Source: Porogramme epimiltina (Eukaryota; Basidiomycota; Agaricomycetes; Polyporales; Polyporaceae). Taken from it: 18,035 bases of DNA. The stretch covers positions 1 through 18,035 of the forward strand of contig FTLJ01000068.1 in the NCBI GenBank assembly GCA_900155495.1, written 5' to 3'. The notes beneath the pieces were generated by a model. It did no database searches and was not told the DNA's origin. It saw only the letters and a list, made by a program, of their open reading frames with translations. Below are positions 1 to 9,490 of this stretch, in pieces (positions within the stretch are counted from its first letter, which is position 1; the number at the start of each line of letters is the position of its first letter). Both the position numbers and the translations under genes were made by a program.

Positions 1-798
1 TTCCTCCCCCGCTTCTCCTCCCACCCCCGATGCGTCGGCCGCCCCTCAATCACAACCCCATCAAAGCGCACCGCCGGGTTCCCCAGCGGGTACCGCACGC
101 GCGCCGGCCCCCGCACCGCGCGGTGCTGCTCGTACAGCACCACATAGCTCGGCGGCGGCACCCCCAGCCCCGGGCCCACGCGCGCGTTCGCCGCCCTGAA
201 GCCCAAGCCCGCCCCGACGCCCGAGCCCTCAACCGACCCACGCGCGGCGGGCGAGGGCCGGTACGACGCGGACCCGCGCACGCTCGTCTCCGTGCCCGTC
301 ACCACGAACGCCGCCGTCGAGACCGTCGAGGGAGGCGGGGCGCCGGCGCCCGAGGACGACGCGGACGGGGTGCTCCGCGGCCGCGGCCGCTTCGCGGGGG
401 CGCGGCCGCGGCTCGGGCCTGCGCGGGGGCGCGCGGCGCGGTGGTGCGTGCGCCCCTCCGGGACGGGCCCGGCGTACTCGAGCTCGGGGCTCTCTTCGCG
501 GGCGTGCTGCCGCTGGAGGACCGCGTCGACTGTTGAAACGCGGGGCGGGGCGTTCCAAATCCAGGGGATACGCGGGTCGCGTAGATCGGGGAGCGCATCG
601 TCAGTGCCCAGTACCAAGGGGTGCAAGCAAGTCGGAATCAGGCGAAGGGCACGACTCACGTCCATCGGTCTCGACATCTTGGAGGAGCTGGAGGAGCTCA
701 GCGTGGCTCGCAGTAGTAGCGACCGCGCCGAGGCCGAGGTCGTCCGCGAACTGGCGCGCGGTGTGCTCGTCGAGGAGGTTCCACGGGATCCGGGGCAT
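1..798 (-). CDS. Unknown protein, 5' part of gene (runs off left edge)
   Basis: I do not recognise this protein. Exon 1 is 798..660, starting MPRIPWNLLDEH and ending in phase 1 before a GTGAGT donor at 659. Exon 2 runs from 529 and stays open to the window edge. The 130-nt intron (659..530) contains no AG after the donor until its TTTCAACAG acceptor, and the joined frame is consistent. The first 46 or so residues are acidic and leucine-rich, probably helical. A long low-complexity stretch rich in Ala, Pro, Arg and Ser follows, then a more ordered part with motifs PPPSYVVLYEQHRAV and RYPLGNPAVRFDG. There is no signal peptide or membrane segment. It diverges from the cyclophilin gene across 306 bp. 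The exon structure is an inference and the function is unknown; a nuclear or cytosolic basidiomycete-specific protein would fit. Confidence 0.55.
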
Positions 799-1104
799 CG
801 GGAAAGCGTATTCGCCCCTTGTCGCGCTTGCAAGATCGCGCCTTCGCGGAGAGGGTGAGTGACAGGAGGAGGGGGGCGGTCGAGAATGACACCTTTCAAG
901 TTCAGACTGAGATCACTGGGAGCGGGAGAGCGATATCTACAACATGGGCGCTTGCGATTCCCAGGCTGCAGCCACAGGACCAGGGACCGACGCGCGCGTG
1001 TGATTCGTCGCTCTGACTTAGTCCTCGACTTCACCCTTGAAGCCGTACGGCTGAATTGCTATACTCACACAACACCTCGTCTCTCTTTCGCTCTCGCGCG
1101 AAAC
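799..1104. promoter_or_regulatory. Divergent intergenic region
   Basis: This 306-bp spacer separates the start of the minus-strand unknown gene from the start of the plus-strand cyclophilin gene, so it must hold both promoters. The side next to the cyclophilin ATG is pyrimidine-rich (CTCTCTTTCGCTCTCG at 1081-1096), as is common before fungal start codons. I see no clear TATA box. Confidence 0.4.
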
Positions 1105-2099
1105 ATGTCCGGCACGCGTGTATACCTAGACATCTACATGGGCGACCGCGTGGCGCACGCCCGCGCGCAAGCAACGTACGACGCGACCGCCGCGCTGCTC
1201 GCGAAGAACGCGGCGATCTACGGGTTGCCCACACGCCCAGAGGACCTCTCGGAGGAGCAGCAAGACATCCTGAAGGAGCTCGATGTACTGTCGCCTCCCC
1301 TTCCTCGCCGCCGTCCTCCGCGCTGAAGCGACGCATCCTACCCCGCCCGCCTAACGCGAACTCCACGATGGTGCATCGGGATCCCGAAGAGCGCCCTGGA
1401 GATGCGCTTCGCACCGCCCGCGCCGCTGCTCGCGGGGCGGCTCGTGTTCGCGCTCGACGGCGCGCCGGGGCTCGCGAAGACGGCGGGGAACTTCGCGGCG
1501 CTGTGCACGGGCGAGCGCGGCGCGTGCAAGAACGCGCCGAACAAGCGGCTGCACTACCTGGACTGCCCCGTGCACCGGATCGTGAAGGGCTTCGTCGCGC
1601 AGGGCGGGGACGTCACGCGCGGGGACGGGAGTGGGGGCGAGGTGAGTACGTTCGTACTTCGCATTTGGCTCTTTCTATCGCTCCAGGCAGGGTGCACATT
1701 CGCGTCTGCTTGGCCCGCAGGCTGGTAGCCTTGTTCACACCGCGAAGATGTCATCTCTCGAGTGCTATACCGGGAAGCCTACTGCCATGGACTCTGCGAC
1801 TGACGCCCCACCTCCAGTCGATCTATGGCGGAAAGTTCAACGACGAGAAAGCGGGGCTGAAGAACAAGCCGACGCGGGGCGCGCTCGCGATGGCGAACTC
1901 GGGGAAGAACACGAACTCGTCGCAGTTCTTCGTCGTGCTCACGGACGACGCGGGGCAGCTCGCGAAGCTCGCGGGCAAGTACGTCGTGTTCGGCGCGCTC
2001 GAGGGCGGCTGGGAGGTGCTCGACCGCCTGGACGCCGTCGGCGGCGCGGACGGGAAGCCGACGACGCCTGTGTGGGTCGGGGGGTGTGGGAAGCTGTAG
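1105..2099 (+). CDS. Cyclophilin-type peptidyl-prolyl cis-trans isomerase
   Basis: Cyclophilins catalyse cis-trans isomerisation of prolyl peptide bonds and assist protein folding. The core is clear: LCTGERG, then HRIVKGFVAQGGDVTRGDGS (matching the His54/Arg55, Phe60 and Gln63 region of human CypA), then IYGGKFNDE, then MANSGKNTNSSQFF, then GKYVVFG and a GGCGKL end. A 60-residue N-terminal extension (MSGTRVYLDIYMGD... to LSEEQQDILKELD) precedes the core; I recall such a head in other basidiomycete members. Exon 1 starts at 1105. The intron 1642..1817 (GTGAGT to CCTCCAG) is firm, and exon 3 is 1818..2099. The first junction is uncertain: a 39-nt intron 1290..1328 gives about 259 aa and keeps an upstream PRWCIGIPKSALEM segment, while 1285..1389 gives about 237 aa. 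No targeting signal is visible, so it is probably cytosolic. The CypA Trp121 position is not Trp, and His126 is Tyr. Confidence 0.92.
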
Positions 2100-2765
2100 C
2101 ATCCGTTTGTCGAGCTGAAGTCTATGACATGTAATTTTTCGCAGGTCGCGGCTGGTGTGGCGTGCTGGGCCCACGAGGGCCGTTCGCACAGCTGTCGAGG
2201 CTATTCGCTTTCCGCGACAGCGTTTGCACGTCCTGCGCCGAAAGAGGCGGTCGGGGCACGCGCGCAAGGTACCTCTTTGTGGCGCCTGCCCTGCTCTCGT
2301 CCGACGGTGATCGCGGGCCTTACGAAGCCCCCGACCGCCCAACAAGTCGCCGGGGCTGCCCTCCTCGCCAGGCGGCTCCAGCCCCCTCCATCTTGCCATG
2401 GAAGGTCCCTTCGCTTCCCGCCGCGCGCAGAGGCGCCTCACACATGCACGAGCTCATTGGGCCATCCTGCTCTTGGCCCAGCGATGCTGATGCCGCAGGT
2501 GGACTGCTCTCAATTGCTGTCACCTGCGCTCAATTGTCCCGCGAAGAGTAGCTGGCAGATGTACAGGCGTGCGCACCGGAGCACTTGTCCGACGCCATCT
2601 CACTCGACGCTCTCAGCCCTTGCCGCCCCTGCCGCAGCTCCCGTGGAACCGAGCGCGGCGGCGTAGACGAGTAATGGACGCCAGTGAGAGGCATAAAGCC
2701 GGGGAGGCCAGGTCCCTGGCGCGTCGTCGCACCCACTGACCGCCTCCCGATCGCATATAGCCACC
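2100..2765. other. Intergenic region with candidate TATA-like box
   Basis: This stretch holds the 3' flank of the cyclophilin gene and the promoter of the downstream phosphatase gene. A TATA-like GCATAAAGCC lies at 2691-2700, about 70 bp before the phosphatase ATG. Short open frames occur on both strands, but none shows family resemblance or splice-consistent extension, so I assign no gene. Confidence 0.35.
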
Positions 2766-4362
2766 ATGGTCGCAGCATCAACCCTTCTTGGAGTCGTCCT
2801 CCTCGCTCGCCACGGTGATCGCCTCGAGTTCTTCCAGGACCCATTCACCTACGACCCCACCCAGACCTTCCTCACGCCCCTCGGTAGCGTAAGTAGCGTC
2901 CGCTTGAGCGACTATTGAACCGTCCTCGCTAACGGGCTCCTTTCTCTCCAGACGCAGGAGCTGCAGCTCGGCGGTTTCCTGCGCTCGACCTACCTCGACT
3001 CCGCGTCCCCCACCTTCATCAACGGCATAAGCACGGACGTTGCGGACATCACGCAGCTCATCGTCCGCGCGGACGCGGGCGGAGGGGGTTCTGTCATCCT
3101 CAACTCCGTGCAAGGGCTGCTGCAGGGGCTCTTCCCTCCCACCACGGACAACAACATCACCCTCGCGAATGGGACTACGATCGTCAGTCCGCTGGGAGGG
3201 TACCAGTACATCCCTGGTAAGCTTCTCAGGACGCTCCGGACCTTCAGAGGAGACTGAGGAGAGGCAAGTCGAGAGCGTGGAGCCGAACCTGGACATCTCG
3301 CTGAACAGCTTCACGTCCTGCCCGGTAAGTCGCGCTCGCATCCTTTCAAGCACTACGGTGGCTCACAGTGGCCCGGTATTCGCAGAACTTCGATGACCAC
3401 ATCAACGAGTTCTACACCTCGGCTCCCTTCCTGGCCGAGGCACAAGTCGCAGCGCCGTTCCTGCAGGAGCTGCAGCCCTTCCTGGGCAACAGGTCGATCG
3501 ACTTCACGAACATGGTGCGTCCCTTCCCCCAAAGCTTCAGCAAAGCCCCAAACGTTGACGCCTTTCCGTCCTCGCGCTGATAGTTCAACGTACGTCTCCC
3601 CGTCTGAGATGCCTAACATAACACGCACACATACGAACGTCTCTATGCGCCAGATCTTCGACTTCGTGAACGTCCAGTCCGTGCACAACGTGACCTTCCT
3701 GCAGGCGATCCCGCCCTCCTTCCCCGCGCAGGCCTACGCCTTCGCCAACTTCCACGAGGAGGGCGTCTTCACCGACCCCTCCCCCTCCGGCATCGGCAAC
3801 AGTGCGTGCCCCCTCTCCCCCTTCCCCCTCCCTCTCGCTCCCTCCCGTCTCCCTCCGCCCGACGCTAACTCGATCCCGCAGTCGCGATCCGCACGATCCT
3901 CCCCTCGATCCTCACCTCCCTCACGCGCATCGCGAACGCCAGCGACCCGCTCAAGCTCGCGCTCAACGAGATCTCCTACAAGCCCTTCATCTCGCTCTTC
4001 AACCTCACCGGCGCGGACCCCGCGCTCGCCGCGATCGTCGACTATGCGTCCGTCGTCGCGCTCGAGCTCCACGCGCCCTCCGACGGGCAGGGCGGCGGCG
4101 GCCCGACGGTGAGCGTGCGCTTCAAGAACGGCACGACGGACGGCGCGTTCCACGACGTGCCCATCTTTGGCGCGCCGAGTGTTAGCTTGACGCAGTTTAT
4201 TGCGGAGCTGGCGGTGAGTGTTTTTCGGCATTTGAGTGCGGAGGAAGGGTTTGGGCTGAACGGGTCGTACGCGCGCAGCCGGCGGCGGTGAACAACACGC
4301 AGCAGTGGTGCGCGGCGTGCAACCAGACGAGCCTGCGCGGGTGCGCGGTGTTCAACCACTAG
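2766..4362 (+). CDS. Histidine acid phosphatase-family protein (phosphoglycerate mutase-like fold)
   Basis: Family members hydrolyse phosphomonoesters through a phospho-histidine intermediate. The RHG signature is LLARHGDR at residues 12-19, right after the short strand TLLGVV. Eight exons (2766-2888, 2952-3216, 3269-3324, 3386-3514, 3584-3589, 3654-3801, 3882-4213, 4279-4362) give 380 aa in one frame, with short introns and good splice sites. Other segments agree with my memory of basidiomycete membrane-bound acid phosphatases: GGYQYIPVESVEPN, NVQSVHN, GVFTDPSPSGIGN, SYKPFISLFNLTG, and a cysteine-containing end (CAACNQTSLRGC). The start has a strong context (GCCACCATGG). There is no classical signal peptide, and no membrane helix or GPI signal at the C terminus, unlike the membrane-bound members I recall. 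The usual late HD/HE proton-donor motif is not evident. Exon 5 is a 6-nt microexon. The gene ends 347 bp from the convergent palmitoyltransferase gene. Confidence 0.88.
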
Positions 4363-4709
4363 CGCTGACGTCGGCTTGTGGCCGAGGGCTTACTAGTTGG
4401 AGGGAGGGAGGGAGAGCATGGCGCTGCAGGGAAGGAAGGAAACGGGGTTGAGTCGTCCGTGCGACGCCAGACGTTCAGGTCCGGAGCTCGTATGTGCACA
4501 AAACAGTGTAGAAGACATGCAGTTAGCTAACAATTAGTGTACATGCGAAGCGGCGCGTGCGGCGCGGTCTAGCGTAAACTGCTAAGAGAAGGAATAGTGA
4601 GTGTCCGGCGGGGTATGTATGTGTATTCGTGTGCGTCGTCAGCGTGCTCTGCGTGGAGGGTATACAGGGGAGGGGGATCGAAAAGGAAAGCAAGGAGAGC
4701 GGGCGGCGG
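4363..4709. other. Convergent intergenic region (two 3' UTRs)
   Basis: This spacer lies between two genes that end towards each other, so it should contain both 3' UTRs. It includes a short GGGA repeat at 4399-4414 and an AT-richer part near 4500-4545. I see no gene in it. Confidence 0.4.
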
Positions 4710-6303
4710 CTAGAGCACCTTGTCCGCGCTCACGAGCTCGTTCGCGAGCCGCGCGAGCATCTCGTCCGCACGCGGGTTGCGCGGGAACGTCTTGCCGTCG
4801 CCGATGCTGCGCGAGTAGCCGGCGTCAGCATCGCCCATCTGCGCTCCCAGAAGAAACAAAAAAAGAAGACACTCACTCGCCCCCGCCGATCGCGAGGCGG
4901 ACCGCCCAGCCGCCGGGGCGCGTCCAGCCAAAGACCTGCGCCCAGTTGCGGCGGAGGCCGACGTCGTACACGCGCACGTGGCGGTGCGCGTCGCGCACGA
5001 GCGAGCGCTGCGCGAACGAGAGCTCGTGCTCGCGCGGCGGCGCGGAGAGCTTGCGCGTCTCGGGCGTGTCTGGGAGCGGTGGGAGGTGCCGCAGGAGGAG
5101 GAAGGGCGCGAGCGACTCGACTGTCGTTTGGTTCGTGCTGTGGGCGAAGATGGCGGGAGTGAGCACGGGGAAAGCGGGGAGGATAGAAAGGGGGGGAGGA
5201 GACGCACGAGACGAGGTAGAGGTGGTAGCAGCAGAAGGAGCCGATAACCATCGAGATCATAATCCCGTAGAAGGCGAGGAACATGGCGTGGACGGGTGTC
5301 CATTGGTCCTTGGGTACACAGGAATGACGTTAGCAGTCCATGCAGGCCCTGAAATGGGGAATGAAACTCACAATTGATGTAGGGTGCAAGAACGACCACC
5401 ATGTTACGGACGAACACAGCGCCGCGACGTACACAGACATGAGCGTCACGCATATCAGGAAGTGCACGAACGCAGCGTGCGTCCGGTGGCCCTGCAACAG
5501 CGCGAGAACAGATCCTGTCAGCCTACGAAATCACACATACATCTCTCGTAACAGAGACTCACGATACACTTGTGCCCTAGCCATATGCAATGATGGTCTA
5601 CCGCGTCCCAGATGTGAATGAGCCCCCAGCACCCCCACAAGCCCACCCAAACGCAAACGCGAACAACGCACCCATCTTGAGCACACACCGCCCGCACGTC
5701 CCGCAGTGGTGCGCGCGCTCGGGCTTCGGCGCCGCGCACTTCCTGCACCACCGCCCGGGCCCGTGCGCGGCCTCGCCCTCGGGCGGTGCGAGCAGCGCCT
5801 CGAGGAAGCCCTCCTCCTCCTCTTCCCGTGCGGCGGCGGCCGTGGCGGCGACGGGCCCCGGGTCGCGCGCGAGGACGACGATGAGCGAGGAGAGCGCGAG
5901 GAAGGTGAGCGTGTAGAGCGCGAGGATGTGCACCGCGGCGAGCGCGGGCGCGTGGTGCACGCGGTAGTGGTAGTTCACGAACACGATGAGGAGGGAGGGG
6001 TGCGGGCCGAGAATCATTACTATGGCCACTGTTTGTGGTGAAGGAAGGGGTGGAAGAGGGTGAATGTCAGAATACGTCAATGTCGTGCGTTGCACGGGGT
6101 CATGCCACTGGCCAGCATGAATGAAATGAAAGGGAGGACGCACGGCAGAGGGGGAGGTAGTGGTACCATCTTTTGCGGGTGATAGGGTCGCCGTGCGATA
6201 CGTCTAGGTCGTCATCGCTGGGGCCAAGGTGGGGAGGGTTGGGGAGGTGGATGGACAGCAGAGGCGTAGGGATCCGAGGATCCCGAGTCGGGCTCCGAGA
6301 CAT
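4710..6303 (-). CDS. DHHC-type protein S-palmitoyltransferase
   Basis: DHHC enzymes attach palmitate to cysteines of target proteins at membranes. Seven exons (6303-6144, 6028-5672, 5597-5563, 5491-5372, 5308-5208, 5137-4877, 4806-4710) give 376 aa. The order is a cytosolic N terminus, two membrane helices (about residues 50-75 and 83-108), a DPG motif just after helix 2, a cysteine-rich domain at about 147-185 (RWCRKC...RAHHCGTCGRC...DHHC), two further helices (about 190-210 and 230-257), and the conserved TTxE motif as TTVE at 262-265. The catalytic DHHC is residues 173-176; its Asp codon is split by an intron. An acidic EEEEE patch precedes the cysteine-rich domain. The spacing after DHHC is one residue longer than usual (CIWLGHKC). 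I chose Met at 6303 because in-frame Met codons further upstream run into the spacer shared with the divergent CSN1 gene. Golgi, ER or vacuolar location cannot be told apart. Confidence 0.94.
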
Positions 6304-6670
6304 GGGTGTATTAGCTAGAGGGGGGGGATTATAGACAGGGCCGTCGGGTGATATATGTCCAGTAGAAGAGTAGACTTTAGAGCATCGAGGCCTCTGTCGT
6401 CGTCGTCGCCGTCGTCGGGGTCGGGTGAGTAGCCTGTTCCCAGCTGCGCAGGCGGGCTTGGTGATCGCTACAGACGCCGGGATCGGGGACAGGTCTATCG
6501 GCGGGAGATGCTGTGCCGACGCCTGCAGGAGTCCCACGCCTGCTAGCGCCCGCCGTTACGCGTCCGGACGCGCGTGTACCTGGGCCTGGGTTATCGACCG
6601 CCACTCCCCCGCTGCAGCCTGTTCTTGTCCAATCCATTCGTTTCTCGTACATCCACCGTCGCACACAAAT
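6304..6670. promoter_or_regulatory. Divergent promoter region, palmitoyltransferase / CSN1
   Basis: This 367-bp spacer separates two genes transcribed away from each other, so it must contain both promoters and 5' UTRs. It contains a GTCGTCGTCGCCGTCGTCGG tract at about 6398-6417 and a pyrimidine-rich stretch before the CSN1 ATG. No TATA box is obvious. An in-frame extension of the palmitoyltransferase frame reaches 6537 but is mostly low-complexity arginine, so I treat it as non-coding. Confidence 0.4.
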
Positions 6671-8673
6671 ATGGAGATCGACATGGTAGAGGAAGAATCC
6701 ACTCAGGCTTACACCCAGATCAAGAGCACGAAAATACGGCCACGGGCACCTGTGGATGATATGCACCCCTTCGATCTGGAGACGTACATTAGCGGATACT
6801 CAGGTCCGTCCTTTACAAGTTAGAAGTCGTGGTGGATCTGTGCGTTGAACCAATTCTGCTGGCTGCACAGGGAGGTCATATGTCGAACGGCTACTTCACA
6901 TTATGTCCATGTCCTGTTCTCTTGCGCCACAAGCACTACAGCTGGCTACCAAGGAAGCCCTCAAGGGTCGCGACACGATTCTCTACAAGAACATTTACAC
7001 CACCTACGAGCGTGCACAGATGGAGTATTCCCGAGAACATGGCGATGAGCAGGACAACCAGCTGCCGGACGCCGCCGCTCTTGCGCCCCTAGACCAGAAG
7101 TGGATTGAGGATATGAATACGAAGAACTCGGCAGAGCGGACAAAGTTGGAGGTGGAGCTGAAGAACTACTCGCAGAATATGATCAAGGAGAGCATACGGG
7201 TGTGTCGCGCTGTCGCCTGCGATCGTGTGCAACGAGGCTAACAGGCTCTGACCGGAAGATGGCTCATCGGGACCTAGGAGACTTCTACCGCGCGGTCGGA
7301 GATCAGGCATCGTCCCTCAAACATCATACCAAGTCCCGCGAATTCTGCAGCACAAGCCAGCATGTGCTCGAGATGTGTCTATCGGTGCTCGAGGTGCGTC
7401 CTGACCGTATTGCATGATGTCCTTGTCAAGCCTGAAAGGTGAACATGATCTCCGCACGTAGTTGCTCATGGAACAACGAAGCTACTCCCACATCGGGACG
7501 TACGTGTTCAAGGCTGAGGCCGCGCTCGACTCTGCAACGAGCGCACGACAGCCATCAGGTCCAGAAGCTCCCGCTGGCGCTGCGCAGGCGCACAAGGAGA
7601 AGCGGTCGGCAGAGCGGGAGCGTGTGCAGAGTAAGCTCGACCTTGCTACGGCCGTCTCGAACCTCGGACAGAATCAATACGAGAAGGCGGCACAGACCTT
7701 CCTCAGGATCGGCCCCACGAAGACGTTGGAGGACTGGTCTGGCAAGGTGTGTATCGCTGTCTCATGTCAGGCTACGGCGTAGTATTAACAGTGTATAGTT
7801 CATCGCTCCAGGTGACATTGCGATCTACGCCACCCTCTGTGCACTAGCAACGTTCCAGCGGACCATGATCCGCTCGCAGCTGCTCGACAACGACAACTTC
7901 GGGATGTACATCGAGCAGGAGCCATACGTCCGTGAGCTCATCGAGGCGTACATCAACAACCGATTCAAGACCGTGCTCGAGATCCTCGAGCGGTACTCTG
8001 TGAGTCCTTTGTCTGATTTCTCTCGCATGGCATGCACTGCTGACAACTCCTTGGTGTACCCCCCGCTCTCAGACGCGCCACCGCAACGATATCCACATCG
8101 CAATGCACGTGGACACCTTGACGAACCTTATCCGGAGCAAGGCGCTCGTCCTGTACTTCCAGCCGTTCTCGTCGATCCGGCTCGAGCGCATGAGCGAGGC
8201 CTTCGGGTGGTCCGTCGAGGCCCTCGAACGGCAGATCGTTGCGCTCATCCAGTCAGGCGAGATCAAGGCGCGTGTAGACCGCCAGAACAAGGTGCGCCCC
8301 ACTTTTTACGAACCTCCTCCCCGTCCCACCGCTCTTGTGGGACCAATGGCAGCTAAGAGCGCATGCTTACCGGACGCGTTACGGCAGATCCTGAAGGCGA
8401 AGGAGACGGACCAGCGCGCCGCGCTTTTCGCGAAGGCGATCAAGTCCGGGCACAACATGCAGGCGGCGAACAGGAAGCTGCTGCTCCGCATGCGGCTGTA
8501 CGTGCTCTTCTTTTCTCTGTCGCTGCCTTCGCGGTCTGATCCACCCACCTTGTTGCCTGCCTCGCTCCAGGCAACAAGCGGATCTCGTCGTCAAGCCCCC
8601 CAAGGGCCAAAACCAATACGGCTTCTCACACCCCAGCGAGCTCCTTGCGGGTGGCTCGGACTTCTCGATGTGA
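6671..8673 (+). CDS. csn1: COP9 signalosome complex subunit 1
   Basis: CSN1 is a scaffold subunit of the COP9 signalosome, which removes NEDD8 from cullins and so tunes SCF-type ubiquitin ligases. Eight exons (6671-6803, 6871-7199, 7259-7393, 7462-7746, 7799-7999, 8073-8291, 8388-8497, 8571-8673) join to 504 aa, normal for the family. The N-terminal part ([11 protein letters not shown], then an RPN7-type helical repeat region at about 90-290 with DLGDFY and [12 protein letters not shown]) leads to the PCI domain at about 298-435 ([58 protein letters not shown]). The C-terminal [17 protein letters not shown] also matches CSN1. A low-complexity Ala/Pro/Lys insert sits at about 222-255. Intron 4 ends at GTATAG (7798), not at the later CCAG at 7811, because only the former keeps FIAPGD in frame. 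It would act in nucleus and cytosol. Confidence 0.96.
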
Positions 8674-8999
8674 AGTCGGTAGTGAGGATATGCGACTGGG
8701 TAGGGTTTCTGGAGACACGGGCGGAGGCTAGCTATCTGTGGGTTGTGGAGACTACACAGTTCCGGCTGTCGTGGCCTCTCTATCCACCATTGTACAAGTA
8801 CTCTGGCATTCGAATCAGCTTTGTATAACACATCTGCAACTCCGGCAACCACAAGTTGAATCGCGATGTCGCGAAATACACGGCCTTTCGTTAGAGGATA
8901 GGAAATATCTAATGTAAGGCCAAGGGCGATTCGGGTCAGTAGGTCTCCAGGCAAAGACTGCGTGGCAGTGTCAACTTCCCTTGTCTCTAGTTTGATATC
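8674..8999. other. Intergenic region upstream of the tRNA gene
   Basis: This stretch holds the 3' flank of the CSN1 gene and the 5' flank of the tRNA gene. It is less GC-rich than the coding sequence. I see no open frame with coding character. Confidence 0.35.
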
Positions 9000-9071
9000 G
9001 GGCATTTGGCACAGTGGTAGCGCGCACGCTTCGCATGCGTGAGGTCCAGGGTTCAATCCCCTGAATGTCCA
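9000..9071 (+). tRNA. tRNA-Ala (anticodon CGC)
   Basis: All four arms can be folded. The acceptor stem GGGCATT (9000-9006) pairs with AATGTCC (9064-9070), with discriminator A at 9071. The third pair is G3-U70, the identity element of alanine tRNA. The D arm is 9009-9023 with loop AGTGGTA. The anticodon stem CACGC/GCGTG encloses loop TTCGCAT, with anticodon CGC at 9032-9034 reading GCG codons. The T arm has stem CAGGG/CCCTG and loop TTCAATC. There is no intron, and CCA is not encoded, as expected in eukaryotes. The internal A box (TGGCACAGTGG) and B box (GGTTCAATCCC) needed for RNA polymerase III are present. One D-stem pair is an A-C mismatch. Confidence 0.95.
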
Positions 9072-9490
9072 TGTGTTTTTGGTTTTTGGCTTTGCTTGCT
9101 ACCCATCCGAAGTCAGGCTGAGCTCTCTAAAACAAGTGTCTGCTGGAGAGAGGCACTGGCGAAGCAACATGCTGCGCATTCTCTCCGGGAATGGGGAAGG
9201 AGGCACCGCCACAGAAAGGCGATTCCCGAGACAGGCGCAGGCGGTGCGGCTATTTACACATGACGTGCTGCAAAGGCCTTGCCACTGCCTTCCTCTGTCT
9301 TGTCGCGTTCCGCCGAGACAACCGTCTTCTCTGACTGCACCGTCGCCTAGGCAAGCCTGTACTCAGGCTCCGCCACTCTTCCCACTCTGTTAATAAGCTT
9401 CCACGACTGCACAACCGTCCGACTCTCACCTTAACACACACCCAACCCCCGGCCCGCGGCCTTCAACTACTCGCCTCTACCACGACCATC
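9072..9490. promoter_or_regulatory. Intergenic region and promoter of the tetraspan gene
   Basis: After the polymerase III terminator this stretch must carry the promoter and 5' leader of the membrane protein gene starting at 9491. The last 100 bases are C-rich and contain many CAC/CCA motifs, ending CGACCATCATG around the start codon. I see no TATA box at a usual distance and no coding frame. Confidence 0.35.
9076..9087 (+). terminator. RNA polymerase III terminator
   Basis: Two runs of five T (9076-9080 and 9083-9087) follow within 16 nt of the tRNA 3' end. Runs of four or more T on the coding strand stop RNA polymerase III. Confidence 0.8.

Noticed and set aside
2124..2666. Overlapping plus-strand frames of 130-180 codons downstream of the cyclophilin gene
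   Set aside because: The compositions are unlike a protein family and the frames compete with each other. This is best explained as 3' UTR and promoter sequence.
6304..6537. Upstream in-frame extension of the palmitoyltransferase start
   Set aside because: The extra residues are mostly an arginine run from a GTC/GTCG repeat, and they lie in the promoter region shared with CSN1. Met at 6303 gives a normal-length protein.
7812..7999. Use of the CCAG acceptor at 7811 for CSN1 exon 5
   Set aside because: It breaks the frame with the preceding exon and removes FIAPG. The GTATAG acceptor at 7798 keeps the conserved segment in phase.
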